DNA from: Pseudomonas sp. LS44
GTDB lineage: Bacteria > Pseudomonadota > Gammaproteobacteria > Pseudomonadales > Pseudomonadaceae
Direction of reading: 5' to 3'
Assembly (NCBI RefSeq): GCF_024730785.1
Contig: NZ_CP102830.1
Span: 1,984,001 to 2,048,000, forward strand
Length of the DNA stretch: 64,000 bases
Below are positions 20,225-30,398 of this stretch, in pieces. The position numbers and the translations under genes were made by a program. How positions within the stretch are numbered: the stretch's first letter is position 1; every line of letters starts with the position of its first letter. Under the pieces are notes generated by a model. It did not search any database and had not been told where the DNA came from. It was given only the letters and a program-made list of their open reading frames with translations.

Positions 20225-22068
20225 CGGTCATTCTCCGTGGGCTTCAACCACCAAGCGCGCAGGCCAAGGGTGTAGGGCGGCGTGGTGACGAAGGCGAACC
20301 GGTTGCGGTACGCCAGGCGGTGATAATTGATATACCAGTTAGGAATGCTGTAGTGCTGCCAAAGCAAGACTCGATCTAGGCTGCGAGCCGCCGCGACCTG
20401 TTCGTCCCGCGTTTGCGCAGACAGCAGTTTTTCCAAGAGATGGTCGACCACTGGATGGTCGACTCCTGCGTAATTCTTGCTGCCTTTGACTTGCAGCTGG
20501 CTGGAATGAAAGTACTGCCATTGTTCGAGGCCCGGGCTGAGTGTTTGCGGCAGGGTCATGAGGATCATGTCGTAATCGAACTGGTCCAGGCGTTGTTTGT
20601 ATTGGGCACGGTCAACCGTACGCAGGCTGGCCTGGATGCCAATGCTGGCGAGGTTGGCGCTATAGGGTCGAAGGATCCGCTCGAGACTCGAATTGACGAG
20701 CAGAATTTCGAAACGCAACGGTTCGCCGCGGCTATTGACCAGGCGCTGACCAGAGAGCTTCCAACCGGCCTGGGCCAATAGACCCAGCGCACGGCGCAGG
20801 GTTTCACGCGGGATGCCACGGCCATCGGTCTGCGGCAGACTGAACGGCTTGCCGAATAAAGCGGCCGGCAGCTGCTTGCGATAGGGAGAGAGCAGCAGCC
20901 ATTCGTGGCCTTCCGGCTTGCCGGTGGCGGCGAATTCGCTGTTCGGGTAATAGCTCTGGCTGCGCACATAGGCATCGTTGAACAGCGCGCGGTTGGTCCA
21001 CTCGAAATCGAACATCAGTCCCACGGCTTCGCGCACCTTGGGGTCCGACAAAGCGTTGCGACGGCTGTTCATGAACAGCGCCTGGGTTTGCGTCGGAATC
21101 CGATGGGGTATCTCGCTGCGGATCACATCGCCGCGCGTCACAGCAGGAAAGTGGTAACCACTGGCCCAGTTCTTCGCCTTGTGCTCGACGTAGAAATCAA
21201 ACTCGCCGGCCTTGAAGGCTTCGAAGGCCATGTCGCTGTCGCGATAGAACTCCACGTCGACGCGATCGAAATTGTATTTGCCGCGGTTCACCGGGAGTTT
21301 TTCGCCCCACCAATTCTGGACGCGTTCGAACACCAGTTTGCGGCCGGGTACAACCTTAGTGATCCGGTAAGGGCCACTGCCCAGCGGCGGCTCGAAGGTA
21401 GTGGCCTTGAAGTTGCGGCCTTTCCAGTAATGCTGGGGAAGCACCGGCAGTTCGCCCAGACGTAAAATCAGCAGCGGATTGCCGGTGCGCTTGAATACGA
21501 AGCGGATACGGTGACGGTTGAGGATGTCGACCCGCGCCACTTCCTGCAAGTTGGTGCGGTATTGCGGGTGCCCCTGCTTGACCAGCAAGCGATAGGAAAA
21601 AGCCACGTCATAGGCAGTTATCGGCTTGCCATCGTGGAAGCGAGCTTCCGGGCGCAGATTGAACACCACCCAGCTGCGGTCTTCGCTGTACTCCACCGAT
21701 TGGGCGATCAAGCCATAACTGGATGCGGGCTCATCACCGGAGGGGTCGTATAGGCCGGTGCCGGCCATCAGTGGTTCGTTCAGTTCGCTGACGCCGTATT
21801 GCGAGAAGTCGGCCGTCGAAATCGGGCTGCTGCCCTTGAAGGTATAGGGGTTGAGGGTGTCGAAAGTACCGCTACCCATCAGCCGCAGATTGCCGCCCTT
21901 GGGTGCGTCAGGATTTACCCAGTCGTAATGGGTAAAGGTGGCGGGGTATTTAAGAGTGCCGAACTGAGCGTAACCGTGGCTTTCGCTGATAGTCGCAAAA
22001 GAAAAGCTTGAGGCCAGGCTGAGGAACAGCAGGAGGAGGGGACGCATCAGGCTAGAGATCCGATCCAT
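20221..22068 (-). CDS. nppA1: Periplasmic peptide-binding protein, first copy (NppA1-like)
   Basis: SBP_bac_5 protein of 615 residues, with a signal peptide ending near SSFSFA. It shares with the following gene the YDWVNPDAPKGGNLRL, FDTLNPY and NWWGEKLPVNRGKYNFD blocks, so the pair arose by tandem duplication. A downstream ATG at 22047 (MRPLLLLF) would give a more typical signal peptide; the longer start is kept because neither has a clear ribosome site. It is the first gene of the transporter operon, downstream of mltD on the same strand. Confidence 0.9.
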   Translation of the reverse strand: MDRISSLMRPLLLLFLSLASSFSFATISESHGYAQFGTLKYPATFTHYDWVNPDAPKGGNLRLMGSGTFDTLNPYTFKGSSPISTADFSQYGVSELNEPLMAGTGLYDPSGDEPASSYGLIAQSVEYSEDRSWVVFNLRPEARFHDGKPITAYDVAFSYRLLVKQGHPQYRTNLQEVARVDILNRHRIRFVFKRTGNPLLILRLGELPVLPQHYWKGRNFKATTFEPPLGSGPYRITKVVPGRKLVFERVQNWWGEKLPVNRGKYNFDRVDVEFYRDSDMAFEAFKAGEFDFYVEHKAKNWASGYHFPAVTRGDVIRSEIPHRIPTQTQALFMNSRRNALSDPKVREAVGLMFDFEWTNRALFNDAYVRSQSYYPNSEFAATGKPEGHEWLLLSPYRKQLPAALFGKPFSLPQTDGRGIPRETLRRALGLLAQAGWKLSGQRLVNSRGEPLRFEILLVNSSLERILRPYSANLASIGIQASLRTVDRAQYKQRLDQFDYDMILMTLPQTLSPGLEQWQYFHSSQLQVKGSKNYAGVDHPVVDHLLEKLLSAQTRDEQVAAARSLDRVLLWQHYSIPNWYINYHRLAYRNRFAFVTTPPYTLGLRAWWLKPTENDR

Positions 22069-22183
22069 GGCGGCTTTGGGCTTCTTGCTCGGTACAGTAA
22101 CAGCTTGTATCCGCAGGAAAAAGGCTACCCGTTCCGGCCCGCCGGAGAACGCTGCCGCGGGCGCTGGTATCGCGCACAGGCGG

Positions 22184-23734
22184 TCAGCGGTTGGTCAGAT
22201 ACAGCGTCAGCGTCTGGCCCGGTTTGAGTTGAGTCGGAGTACGTGGATTCCAGTCTTGCAGATGCTTCATCTCGACTTTGAAGCGCCTGGCGATTAACGC
22301 CATGGAGTCGCCTTTACGCACTTTGTAGTAGGTGATGGCTTCACGCGATTTCGAGCTGCGGGCTGCCGCCTGGCTGCCTTGCATGCTGAGCATCTGGCCA
22401 ACCTGCAGGCCATGACTGGGAAGCTTGTTCCAGCGCTTGATGTCGGCCACCGCGACATTATTGGCTTTGGCGATTTGCCAGAGATTGTCGCCCGTTTTCA
22501 CCCGGTAGCTACGCGGCGGGCTGACTCGTGTGACCGCCTTACCGACTGCAGGAGAGGGGACGGCCTCGCCAGGCCGAGTCGGGATAGTCAGTTTTTGACC
22601 GACTTTCAGGTGGTTGCTGGACAGCTGATTGATATCTTTTAGAGCGCTGACCGCCAGTCGGTTGCTGTTGGCGATGCTATGCAGGCTGTCACCATTGCGC
22701 ACGGTGTACTCCTGCCAGTCGACCAGTTCCTGTGGTTTCATCATCGACAGGTTGGCGGTGAGCAGTTCGGCCTTTTCCATCGGCACCAGCAGTTGTTTTG
22801 GGCCGCCGTAAGTGATGCGTTTCTTGAACGCCGGATTAAGCAGGTACAGCTCGTCTTCGTCGATATCGGCGAGCGCGGCCACGCGGGACAGATCCATGCG
22901 CTGGTTGATCGCGACTGCTTCAAAATACGGCTCGTTGGCGATCGGCGTCAGGTTGATGCCATAGGCTTCGGGGGCCTGGACCAGCTGCGACAGCGCCAGC
23001 AGCTTGGGCACGTAGTCCTGGGTTTCCTGGGGCAGTGGCAGGTTCCAGTAGTCAGTTGGCAGACCGAGCTTCTGGTTGCGCTCGATGGCGCGGCTGACCG
23101 TGCCTTCGCCGGCATTGTAGGCGGCCAGGGCGAGGAGCCAGTCACCGTTGAACATTTCGTGCAGACGCGACAAGTAGGTCATCGCGGCGTTGGTCGAGGC
23201 GGTGATGTCGCGGCGGCCGTCGTACCAACTGGTTTGCTGCAGATTGAAATGACGCCCGGTAGCTGGGATGAACTGCCAGAGACCGGCCGCATCGCTGCGG
23301 GAGTAGGCGAGCGGGTTGTAGGAGCTTTCGATGACCGGCAGCAACGCCAGTTCTAGCGGCATGTCGCGCTCTTCGAGGCGCTCAACGACGTAGTGAATGT
23401 ACAGACTGCCGCGGCCGCTGACGCTTTCCAGGTACGAAGGCTTGCTGGCAAACCACAGACGCTGGCGTTCGATGCGCGGGTTGGTGCCGATATCGTCCTG
23501 CAGTTGGAAACCGTCGCGTATGCGCGCCCAGATGTCCTGGGGCGGTTCTTCGGCGGCGGACGGTAGCCATTCGGTTGGCCGCTCATGGGGAGTGAGGCGG
23601 GTGTCCGAGGCTGTCGAATCCTGATCGGCGATGTGCTGACAGCCGGCCAAGCCCAAGGCCAGAACTGCCAGTAGTGACCGTGATGCCCTAATCAAGGCGT
23701 CCAGATCGTAGTTTTTAGAAGAAGATGTCGACAT
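22184..23734 (-). CDS. mltD: Membrane-bound lytic murein transglycosylase D
   Basis: Outer-membrane lipoprotein that cleaves peptidoglycan glycan strands to 1,6-anhydro ends. The 516-residue chain has a lipobox LAGC with Cys32, a GH23/SLT domain with the catalytic Glu136 in LLPVIESSYNP and AAGLWQFIPATG, and three C-terminal LysM repeats starting near 340, 405 and 466. It lies upstream of, and may be cotranscribed with, the npp operon (115-bp gap). That pairing makes sense if the transporter recovers cell-wall or other peptides, but this is inference. Confidence 0.95.
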   Translation of the reverse strand: MSTSSSKNYDLDALIRASRSLLAVLALGLAGCQHIADQDSTASDTRLTPHERPTEWLPSAAEEPPQDIWARIRDGFQLQDDIGTNPRIERQRLWFASKPSYLESVSGRGSLYIHYVVERLEERDMPLELALLPVIESSYNPLAYSRSDAAGLWQFIPATGRHFNLQQTSWYDGRRDITASTNAAMTYLSRLHEMFNGDWLLALAAYNAGEGTVSRAIERNQKLGLPTDYWNLPLPQETQDYVPKLLALSQLVQAPEAYGINLTPIANEPYFEAVAINQRMDLSRVAALADIDEDELYLLNPAFKKRITYGGPKQLLVPMEKAELLTANLSMMKPQELVDWQEYTVRNGDSLHSIANSNRLAVSALKDINQLSSNHLKVGQKLTIPTRPGEAVPSPAVGKAVTRVSPPRSYRVKTGDNLWQIAKANNVAVADIKRWNKLPSHGLQVGQMLSMQGSQAAARSSKSREAITYYKVRKGDSMALIARRFKVEMKHLQDWNPRTPTQLKPGQTLTLYLTNR

Positions 23735-23833
23735 TGGCTGGGCTTTTATTCCAGTCGGAAATGTCGGTGGATTCTAGAAATCGACCTTGGGGTGGTCAAG
23801 TTTTAACCGCTACGACCGTGCGCGGAGGCACAT

Positions 23834-24613
23834 TCAAAACTGGTCTTTCCAAGCACGCAAGCTGGCGAACACCGCGCCGGGTGTGCGCTGGGTGGCCGCT
23901 TCCCGCTCGTCGACTTTCTTTGTAACAGCAGGTTCAGCGGTACGCAGGAAGGGATTGGTCGCCCGTTCAAGGGCCAGATTGGACGGCAAACTGATGATTC
24001 CCTGCTCGCGCCAGGCACTGACCTGCGCGATACGCGCCGCGATGTCGGCGTTATCAGGTTCCACAGCCGCGGCAAAACGCAGGTTGCTCAAGGTGTATTC
24101 ATGGGCGCAGTACACCTGGGTAGCATCCGGCAGGGCCGCCAGACGGCTGAGCGAATCGTGCATCTGCTCGGCGGTACCCTCGAACAGCCGGCCACAGCCA
24201 GCAGCGAACAGTGTGTCGCCACAGAACAACCAGGGTTGTTCGGCATCGGCGTGGTAATAGGCGATATGCCCGAGGGTGTGGCCAGGAACTTCGATTACCT
24301 GAAACGTCTGGCCAAGCACCTCGATCGTATTGCCTTGCTTGAGGGCGATGTCGCGGGCCGGGATTTTTTCATTGGCTGGACCGAACACGCGAGCGCCGGT
24401 GGCCTGTTTGAGCTGTTCGACGCCGCCGACATGATCGTGATGGTGATGAGTAATCAGGATGTCGCTGAGTTGCCAGCCCGGATGCGTGTCCAGCCAGCGC
24501 AACACCGGCGCGGCATCACCGGGATCGACTACTGCGCACTGGCGGGTGGCGGGGTCTTGTAACAACCACAAATAGTTGTCGTTGAAGGCGGGCAGGGCAT
24601 CGATCTGTATCAT
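23834..24613 (-). CDS. gloB: Hydroxyacylglutathione hydrolase (glyoxalase II)
   Basis: Metallo-beta-lactamase-fold thiolesterase that hydrolyses S-lactoylglutathione to D-lactate and glutathione, the second step of methylglyoxal detoxification in the cytosol. The 259-residue length is standard. The dinuclear metal motif THHHHDH spans residues 55-61, followed by [11 protein letters not shown] and [13 protein letters not shown]. It is divergent from the methyltransferase gene, with about 65 bp between starts. Confidence 0.96.
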   Translation of the reverse strand: MIQIDALPAFNDNYLWLLQDPATRQCAVVDPGDAAPVLRWLDTHPGWQLSDILITHHHHDHVGGVEQLKQATGARVFGPANEKIPARDIALKQGNTIEVLGQTFQVIEVPGHTLGHIAYYHADAEQPWLFCGDTLFAAGCGRLFEGTAEQMHDSLSRLAALPDATQVYCAHEYTLSNLRFAAAVEPDNADIAARIAQVSAWREQGIISLPSNLALERATNPFLRTAEPAVTKKVDEREAATQRTPGAVFASLRAWKDQF

Positions 24614-24679
24614 GGCTGAAGTCGCTAAGCTGTCATCAATGGCTCATCTTAGGCACAAAGGTTGCGGCAGGGTATCGAT

Positions 24680-25432
24680 ATGACCAATCAAGTTTTCGCT
24701 CAGGCCGACGCCGACTGGCTTGCCCTGACCCGCGCTGCGCGTGCCTGGCTGGACGGCCCACTTGGTCAATTATTGCTGGTCCAGGAGCGGCGCCTGCTGG
24801 AAGACGAGTTGGCGCGTTTGTTCGGCGGTTATCTGGTGCATTACGGGCCACCCGCCGAAACGATGGACTGCGGGCAGATTCAGCGCAGCGTGCGGGTCGG
24901 CGCGCCGTTACCTGGTATCGAGATTGTCTGTGAGGAGCAGGCGTGGCCATTGAGCGAGCATGCCGCTGACGTGGTGGTGCTGCAGCATGGCCTGGATTTC
25001 AGCCTGTCGCCGCATGGTCTGCTGCGGGAAGCGGCGCACAGCGTCAGGCCCGGTGGACATTTATTGATCATCGGTATCAACCCATGGAGCACGTGGGGGC
25101 TGCGGCATTGGTTCGCCCGCGATGCCTTTCGCAAGGCGCGCTGCATCTCTCCGGCACGGGTCGGCGACTGGCTGAATCTGCTCGGATTCGCGCTGGAGAA
25201 ACGCCGCTTCGGGTGCTATCGTCCGCCGCTTTCTTCCGCCGCCTGGCAATCACGGCTGGCACGCCTGGAACACTGGGGCGACCGTTGGCAGCCTTCTGGC
25301 GCGGGCTTTTATCTGCTCGTGGCGCGCAAGATCGTGGTCGGTTTGCGGCCGTTGCGACAAGCCCAGCGGGCTCCTATGGGCAAGCTACTGCCCATGCCCG
25401 TGGCCAAAATCAGCCGGCGGGATTCCAAATAG
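24680..25432 (+). CDS. Class I SAM-dependent methyltransferase, substrate unknown
   Basis: A protein of about 250 residues with a methyltransferase-11-type Rossmann core. The acidic loop lies at ADVVVLQHGLDF and the post-core segment is LREAAHSVRPGGHLLIIG. The glycine-rich motif I is poorly conserved, so SAM binding is inferred from the fold pattern. The start at 24680 (MTNQVFAQADAD) is chosen over an in-frame ATG 18 bp upstream. It is conserved between gloB and rnhA in pseudomonads, and its substrate is not known to me. Confidence 0.8.
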   Translation: MTNQVFAQADADWLALTRAARAWLDGPLGQLLLVQERRLLEDELARLFGGYLVHYGPPAETMDCGQIQRSVRVGAPLPGIEIVCEEQAWPLSEHAADVVVLQHGLDFSLSPHGLLREAAHSVRPGGHLLIIGINPWSTWGLRHWFARDAFRKARCISPARVGDWLNLLGFALEKRRFGCYRPPLSSAAWQSRLARLEHWGDRWQPSGAGFYLLVARKIVVGLRPLRQAQRAPMGKLLPMPVAKISRRDSK

Positions 25433-25451
25433 CTAGACCCGAGTCTTGAGA

Positions 25452-25904
25452 ATGTCTGAATTGATCGAACTCTTCACCGATGGCGCCTGCAAGGGCAATC
25501 CTGGTCCAGGTGGCTGGGGTGCGCTGCTTGTTTATAAGGGCGTGGAAAAAGAGTTGTGGGGTGGCGAGCTGGAAACCACCAACAATCGCATGGAGCTCAC
25601 CGCGGCGATTCGTGGCCTGGCCGAACTCAAGCGTTCCTGCGAGGTGCGTCTGGTCACGGACTCCGAATACGTCATGCGTGGCATTCAGGAATGGATGCCA
25701 AACTGGAAGAAGCGCGGCTGGAAAACCGCGGCCAAACAGCCGGTGAAGAATGCCGATCTCTGGCAGCAGCTGGACGAGCAGGTCAACCGTCACCAGGTCA
25801 TCTGGCAATGGGTGCGCGGACATACTGGTCACCCCGGCAACGAGCGCGCCGATCAGTTGGCCAACCGCGGTGTAGATCAAGTCAGGGGCATAAAGCATGC
25901 GTAG
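25452..25904 (+). CDS. rnhA: Ribonuclease HI
   Basis: Endonuclease that removes RNA from RNA-DNA hybrids such as R-loops and primers. The 150-residue protein starts at ATG 25452; a TTG two codons earlier is less likely. The catalytic carboxylates are visible: D10 in [11 protein letters not shown], the Glu in NNRMELTAA, the Asp in VTDSEYV and a late Asp in NERADQLAN. Its 3' end overlaps dnaQ by 8 bp, the conserved rnhA-dnaQ arrangement. Confidence 0.97.
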   Translation: MSELIELFTDGACKGNPGPGGWGALLVYKGVEKELWGGELETTNNRMELTAAIRGLAELKRSCEVRLVTDSEYVMRGIQEWMPNWKKRGWKTAAKQPVKNADLWQQLDEQVNRHQVIWQWVRGHTGHPGNERADQLANRGVDQVRGIKHA

Positions 25905-26640
25905 TGTGGTTCTGGATACCGAAACGACCGGCATGCCGGTTACCGATGGCCACCGGATCATCGAGATCGGTTGTGTCGAGCTGATCGGGCGACGCCTAAC
26001 CGGGCGGCATTTTCACGTCTATCTGCAGCCAGATCGCGAGAGCGACGAAGGTGCTATCGCGGTGCACGGCATCACCAACGAGTTTCTCGTCGGCAAGCCA
26101 CGCTTTCGCGAAGTCGCCGACGAATTCTACGAGTTCATCAAAGACGCCCAGCTGATCATTCATAACGCGGCGTTCGACATCGGCTTCATCAACAACGAAT
26201 TTGCCCTGATCGGCCACAACGAACGCGCCGAAGTCAGTAACTACTGCTCGGTGCTCGACACCCTGGTCATGGCGCGCGAGCGGCATCCGGGGCAGCGCAA
26301 CAACCTCGATGCGCTGTGCAAGCGTTATGGCGTCGACAACTCCGGTCGCGAATTGCACGGCGCCTTGCTCGATGCGGAGATTCTGGCTGACGTCTATCTG
26401 ACCATGACCGGCGGCCAGACTAGCCTGTCGCTGGCTGGCAACGCGTCCGACGGCAACGGCAATGGCGGTGTCGCGCAGGCCAGCGAAATCCGTCGCCTGC
26501 CAGCCGACCGAACGGTGACGCGGATCATCCCTGCCAGTGCCGACGAGCTGGCGGCCCATGCGACACGCCTGGCGATCATCGAGAAGTCCGCCGGGGCGCC
26601 GGCGTTGTGGGTGCAGATGGAATCCACCGCCGAAGTCTGA
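25897..26640 (+). CDS. dnaQ: DNA polymerase III epsilon subunit (3'-5' proofreading exonuclease)
   Basis: Proofreading subunit of the replicative polymerase core, 247 residues. The DEDDh exonuclease motifs are complete: Exo [10 protein letters not shown] (D7, E9), Exo [12 protein letters not shown], and Exo [12 protein letters not shown] with the catalytic His and Asp. A QTSLSL segment after the domain resembles the beta-clamp-binding site. The C-terminal tail should bind the alpha subunit. It is translationally coupled to rnhA by the overlap. Confidence 0.97.
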   Translation: MRSVVLDTETTGMPVTDGHRIIEIGCVELIGRRLTGRHFHVYLQPDRESDEGAIAVHGITNEFLVGKPRFREVADEFYEFIKDAQLIIHNAAFDIGFINNEFALIGHNERAEVSNYCSVLDTLVMARERHPGQRNNLDALCKRYGVDNSGRELHGALLDAEILADVYLTMTGGQTSLSLAGNASDGNGNGGVAQASEIRRLPADRTVTRIIPASADELAAHATRLAIIEKSAGAPALWVQMESTAEV

Positions 26641-26671
26641 GCCTGACTTATCCGCGCGCGACCTTTTCGTA

Positions 26672-26706
26672 CAGGCTAAAGCCTGCGGGGTTCCGTCCGA
26701 CCGGAC
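26672..26706. other. Two small inverted repeats between dnaQ and ldcA
   Basis: CAGGC-TAAA-GCCTG (26672-26685) and GTCCG-AC-CGGAC (26695-26706) lie in the 120-bp gap. They could end dnaQ transcription or act in ldcA regulation. No T-tract is present. Confidence 0.3.
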
Positions 26707-26760
26707 GTCGCTCTACCCTGAGGTGATTGGCGGCACCAGCCGTCCACCCAGGGGCGCAGA

Positions 26761-29016
26761 ATGTACAAAGACCTTAAATTCCCCATTCTCATCGTCCACC
26801 GCGACATCAAGGCCGACACGGTGGCCGGTGATCGCGTGCGGGAAATCGCCCGCGAGCTGGAGCAGGAAGGCTTCAGCATTCTCTCCACTGCCAATTCGGC
26901 CGAAGGCCGCATCGTCGCTTCCACCCATCACGGCTTGGCCTGCATTCTGGTGGCCGCCGAAGGTGCGGGGGAGAACCAGCGTCTGCTGCATGATGTGGTC
27001 GAGCTGATTCGTGTGGCGCGCGTGCGAGCGCCGCAGCTGCCAATTTTCGCCTTAGGCGAACAGGTGACCATCGAGAACGCGCCGGCGGAGGCGATGGCCG
27101 ATCTCAACCAGCTGCGCGGCCTGTTGTATCTGTTCGAGGACACCGTGCCGTTCCTCGCCCGCCAGGTGGCGCGAGCCGCGCGCAATTATCTGGAAGGCTT
27201 GTTGCCGCCGTTCTTCCGCGCCTTGGTGGAGCACACCGCGCAGTCCAATTATTCGTGGCACACGCCGGGTCATGGCGGCGGCGTTGCCTATCGCAAAAGC
27301 CCGGTAGGCCAAGCGTTTCATCAGTTTTTCGGGGAGAACACGCTGCGTTCCGACTTGTCGGTATCCGTGCCGGAGCTGGGCTCGCTGCTCGATCACACCG
27401 GTCCGCTGGCCGAAGCGGAAAGCCGTGCGGCGCGTAACTTCGGCGCCGATCACACCTACTTCGTCATCAACGGCACCTCGACGGCCAACAAGATCGTCTG
27501 GCACTCCATGGTTGCTCGGGACGATCTGGTGCTGGTCGACCGTAACTGTCACAAGTCGATTCTCCACGCGATCATCATGACCGGGGCGATTCCGCTTTAT
27601 CTCTGCCCCGAGCGAAACGAGCTGGGCATTATCGGTCCGATTCCGCTCAGCGAGTTCTCCCGCGAATCGATTCAGGCCAAGATCGCCGCCAGCCCACTGG
27701 CTAAAGGGCGGCCGCCGAAGGTCAAGCTGGCGGTGGTGACCAACTCCACCTACGACGGTCTCTGCTACAACGCCGAGTTGATCAAGCAGGCCCTCGGCGA
27801 CAGTGTCGAGGTGCTGCACTTCGACGAGGCCTGGTACGCCTACGCGGCGTTCCATGAGTTCTATACCGGCCGCTACGGCATGGGCACCCGCCGTGATCCG
27901 CACGCGCCGCTGGTGTTTACCACTCACTCGACCCACAAACTGCTGGCGGCTTTCAGCCAGGCATCGATGATTCACGTGCAAGACGGCGGCGTGCGCCAGC
28001 TCGATCGCGATCGCTTTAACGAAGCCTTCATGATGCATATCTCCACTTCGCCGCAGTACAGCATCATCGCCTCTCTCGACGTCGCCTCGGCGATGATGGA
28101 AGGCCCGGCCGGACGCTCGCTGATCCAGGAGACCTTCGATGAGGCGCTGAGCTTTCGCCGCGCCTTGGCCAATCTGCGGCAGAACCTGCCTGCGGAAGAT
28201 TGGTGGTTCGATATCTGGCAGCCACCGCAAACCGAGGGCGGCGAAGGCGTTGCCACCCTCGACTGGCTGCTCGCACCGAATGCTGACTGGCATGGCTTCG
28301 GCGAGGTGAGCGAAGACTACGTGCTGCTCGACCCGATCAAGGTCACCTTGGTCACGCCCGGCCTGACCGCGGGTGGCAAGCTGGACGACTGCGGTATCCC
28401 GGCTGCGGTGGTAAGCAAGTTCCTCTGGGAGCGCGGCCTGGTGGTGGAAAAGACCGGTCTCTATTCATTCCTGGTGTTGTTCTCGATGGGCATCACCAAA
28501 GGGAAATGGAGCACGCTGCTCACCGAGTTGCTGGAGTTCAAGCGTTGCTACGACGCCAATCTGGCGCTGCCACAAGCGCTGCCAAGCATCGCCAAGGCGG
28601 GTGGCGCGCGCTATGCCGGTCTCGGCTTGCGCGATCTGTGCGATGAATTGCACAGCTGCTACCGCGACAACGCCACGGCGAAAGCTCTGAAACGTATGTA
28701 TACGGTGTTGCCGGAGGTGGCCATCAAGCCGGCCGATGCCTATGACCAACTGGTGCGTGGCGAGGTCGAGGCGGTGCCGATCGATCAGCTCGAAGGGCGC
28801 ATAGCCGCGGTGATGCTGGTGCCGTATCCTCCGGGTATTCCTTTGATCATGCCAGGCGAGCGCTTTACTCCGGCGACGCGCTCGATCATCGATTACTTGG
28901 AGTTCGCGCGGGCTTTTGATCAATGCTTCCCAGGCTTCGATGCCGATGTACACGGCCTGCAGGACGAGGATATAAACGGCCAACGCTGCTATACAGTGGA
29001 TTGCATAAAGCAGTAG
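26761..29016 (+). CDS. ldcA: Lysine decarboxylase (LdcA-like, PLP fold type I)
   Basis: Converts L-lysine to cadaverine and CO2 in the cytosol; related enzymes use arginine or ornithine. The 751-residue protein has an N-terminal wing (CheY-like) domain, the large PLP domain (NYSWHTPGHGGG, then the PLP lysine K393 in THSTHKLLAAFS) and the C-terminal domain (PYPPGIPLIMPGE). The sequence strongly resembles what I recall of P. aeruginosa LdcA. AGGGG precedes the ATG. A downstream amino-acid permease on the same strand supports a lysine/cadaverine module. Confidence 0.9.
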   Translation: MYKDLKFPILIVHRDIKADTVAGDRVREIARELEQEGFSILSTANSAEGRIVASTHHGLACILVAAEGAGENQRLLHDVVELIRVARVRAPQLPIFALGEQVTIENAPAEAMADLNQLRGLLYLFEDTVPFLARQVARAARNYLEGLLPPFFRALVEHTAQSNYSWHTPGHGGGVAYRKSPVGQAFHQFFGENTLRSDLSVSVPELGSLLDHTGPLAEAESRAARNFGADHTYFVINGTSTANKIVWHSMVARDDLVLVDRNCHKSILHAIIMTGAIPLYLCPERNELGIIGPIPLSEFSRESIQAKIAASPLAKGRPPKVKLAVVTNSTYDGLCYNAELIKQALGDSVEVLHFDEAWYAYAAFHEFYTGRYGMGTRRDPHAPLVFTTHSTHKLLAAFSQASMIHVQDGGVRQLDRDRFNEAFMMHISTSPQYSIIASLDVASAMMEGPAGRSLIQETFDEALSFRRALANLRQNLPAEDWWFDIWQPPQTEGGEGVATLDWLLAPNADWHGFGEVSEDYVLLDPIKVTLVTPGLTAGGKLDDCGIPAAVVSKFLWERGLVVEKTGLYSFLVLFSMGITKGKWSTLLTELLEFKRCYDANLALPQALPSIAKAGGARYAGLGLRDLCDELHSCYRDNATAKALKRMYTVLPEVAIKPADAYDQLVRGEVEAVPIDQLEGRIAAVMLVPYPPGIPLIMPGERFTPATRSIIDYLEFARAFDQCFPGFDADVHGLQDEDINGQRCYTVDCIKQ

Positions 29017-29033
29017 CTCAACTGGGGGAACGC

Positions 29034-30398
29034 ATGAGTCAAGGAGAGGCAGGCAAGACGGGTACCATGGGGTTCTGGACCTGTACTGCCCTGGTGGTCG
29101 GCAATATGGTGGGCTCTGGTGTATTTCTCCTGCCGGCCAGCCTCGCGGCTTTTGGCGGGCTGAGTCTGTTTGGCTGGGCAATTTCCTCTATTGGTGCGGT
29201 AATTCTGGCCTTGACCTTTGCCCGCTTGAGCCGGCTCAAGCCAGCGGCGGGCGGTCCGTATGCCTACACGCGTGACGGCTTTGGCAATTTCGCCGGCTAC
29301 CTATGCGCTTGGACCTATTGGAAAGCCGCGTGGATCGGAAACGCCGCCATTGCGGTGACGCTGGTCGGCTATTTACAGGTGTTTATTCCGGCCCTGAAAG
29401 AACCGGTCTTGGCGGTGAGTACCGCCATCGGCGCGATCTGGCTGTGCACCTTGATCAACCTGCGGGGCATCGGCGCGTTCGGCCTGGCGCAGAATATTCT
29501 TACTGCGCTGAAACTGGTGCCGTTGTTGCTGATCGGTGTCCTTGGCTGGTTTTCCTTTCATCCTGAATACCTGAGCATTCCCGAGCCCAAGGATATTCCT
29601 GGTGGCGGTGGTTACGCCCAGGCGATCGCGACCACGGCGGCGCTGACGTTGTGGTCCTTCATCGGCTTGGAGTCGGCGACCGTGCCGGCCGAGCATGTGC
29701 GCGATCCGAAGCGCACGATCCCGCGCGCCACGGTGTTTGGGACCTTGGTGGCAGCCGGGGTGTATATCTTGTCGATCACTGCGGTGCAGGGCGTTCTTCC
29801 CCCCGATGTGTTGATGCGCTCCAACGCGCCTTTCGCCGATGCGGCTCAGGTTTTGCTCGGAACTTGGGGTTATTACCTGGTAGCTGGCGGGGCGGTGATC
29901 GCATGTCTGGGGGCGCTGAATGGCTGGGTCTTATTGCAAGGGCAGATCCCCATGGCGACTGCACGCGATGGCTTGCTGCCAAAGTCTCTGGCGAAAACCA
30001 ATAAATACGATGTACCGGCTAATGGCCTGTTGGTTTCTGGACTGTTGGTCACGGCGTTGGTGCTGGTCGATGGCCAGGGTGAACTGGTCGATGTATTCAA
30101 TGTGATCATCCTCTTGGGCACCATGACCGGCGTCGTGCCGTACGCCTTCTGCACGGCGGCGCTCCTGCAGTTTCTCGCTGTTTCACCGCAGGATTTCAGA
30201 CCGCGCGAGCGGGCGCCATTGTTCGCTCTGGGCACGCTGGGCTTCATCTATTCGATGTGGGCGCTCTATGGCACTGGAGAGGCGGCGATCTTCTGGGGCT
30301 TTCTGGTGTTGATGGCAGGCATCCCACTCTATAGCTGGCGGCAATGGCGCAATCGAGTCGAAGCTGATGCTCTCAGCACCCGCCTGGATGGTCGGTAG
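29034..30398 (+). CDS. Amino acid permease/antiporter (APC family)
   Basis: Inner-membrane transporter of 454 residues. The ATG at 29034 is 17 bp after ldcA and follows GGGGGAA; a longer in-frame start overlaps ldcA and is rejected. The APC signature appears in the first membrane segment, GNMVGSGVFLLPASLA, with about 12 segments overall. The pattern is that of AdiC/CadB/PotE basic amino acid-polyamine antiporters. The gene pairing suggests lysine/cadaverine exchange. Substrate is inferred from context only. Confidence 0.85.
   Translation: MSQGEAGKTGTMGFWTCTALVVGNMVGSGVFLLPASLAAFGGLSLFGWAISSIGAVILALTFARLSRLKPAAGGPYAYTRDGFGNFAGYLCAWTYWKAAWIGNAAIAVTLVGYLQVFIPALKEPVLAVSTAIGAIWLCTLINLRGIGAFGLAQNILTALKLVPLLLIGVLGWFSFHPEYLSIPEPKDIPGGGGYAQAIATTAALTLWSFIGLESATVPAEHVRDPKRTIPRATVFGTLVAAGVYILSITAVQGVLPPDVLMRSNAPFADAAQVLLGTWGYYLVAGGAVIACLGALNGWVLLQGQIPMATARDGLLPKSLAKTNKYDVPANGLLVSGLLVTALVLVDGQGELVDVFNVIILLGTMTGVVPYAFCTAALLQFLAVSPQDFRPRERAPLFALGTLGFIYSMWALYGTGEAAIFWGFLVLMAGIPLYSWRQWRNRVEADALSTRLDGR

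Noticed and set aside
27052..28293. A 413-codon minus-strand frame inside ldcA
   Set aside because: Shadow of the strongly supported ldcA gene, with no recognisable domains.
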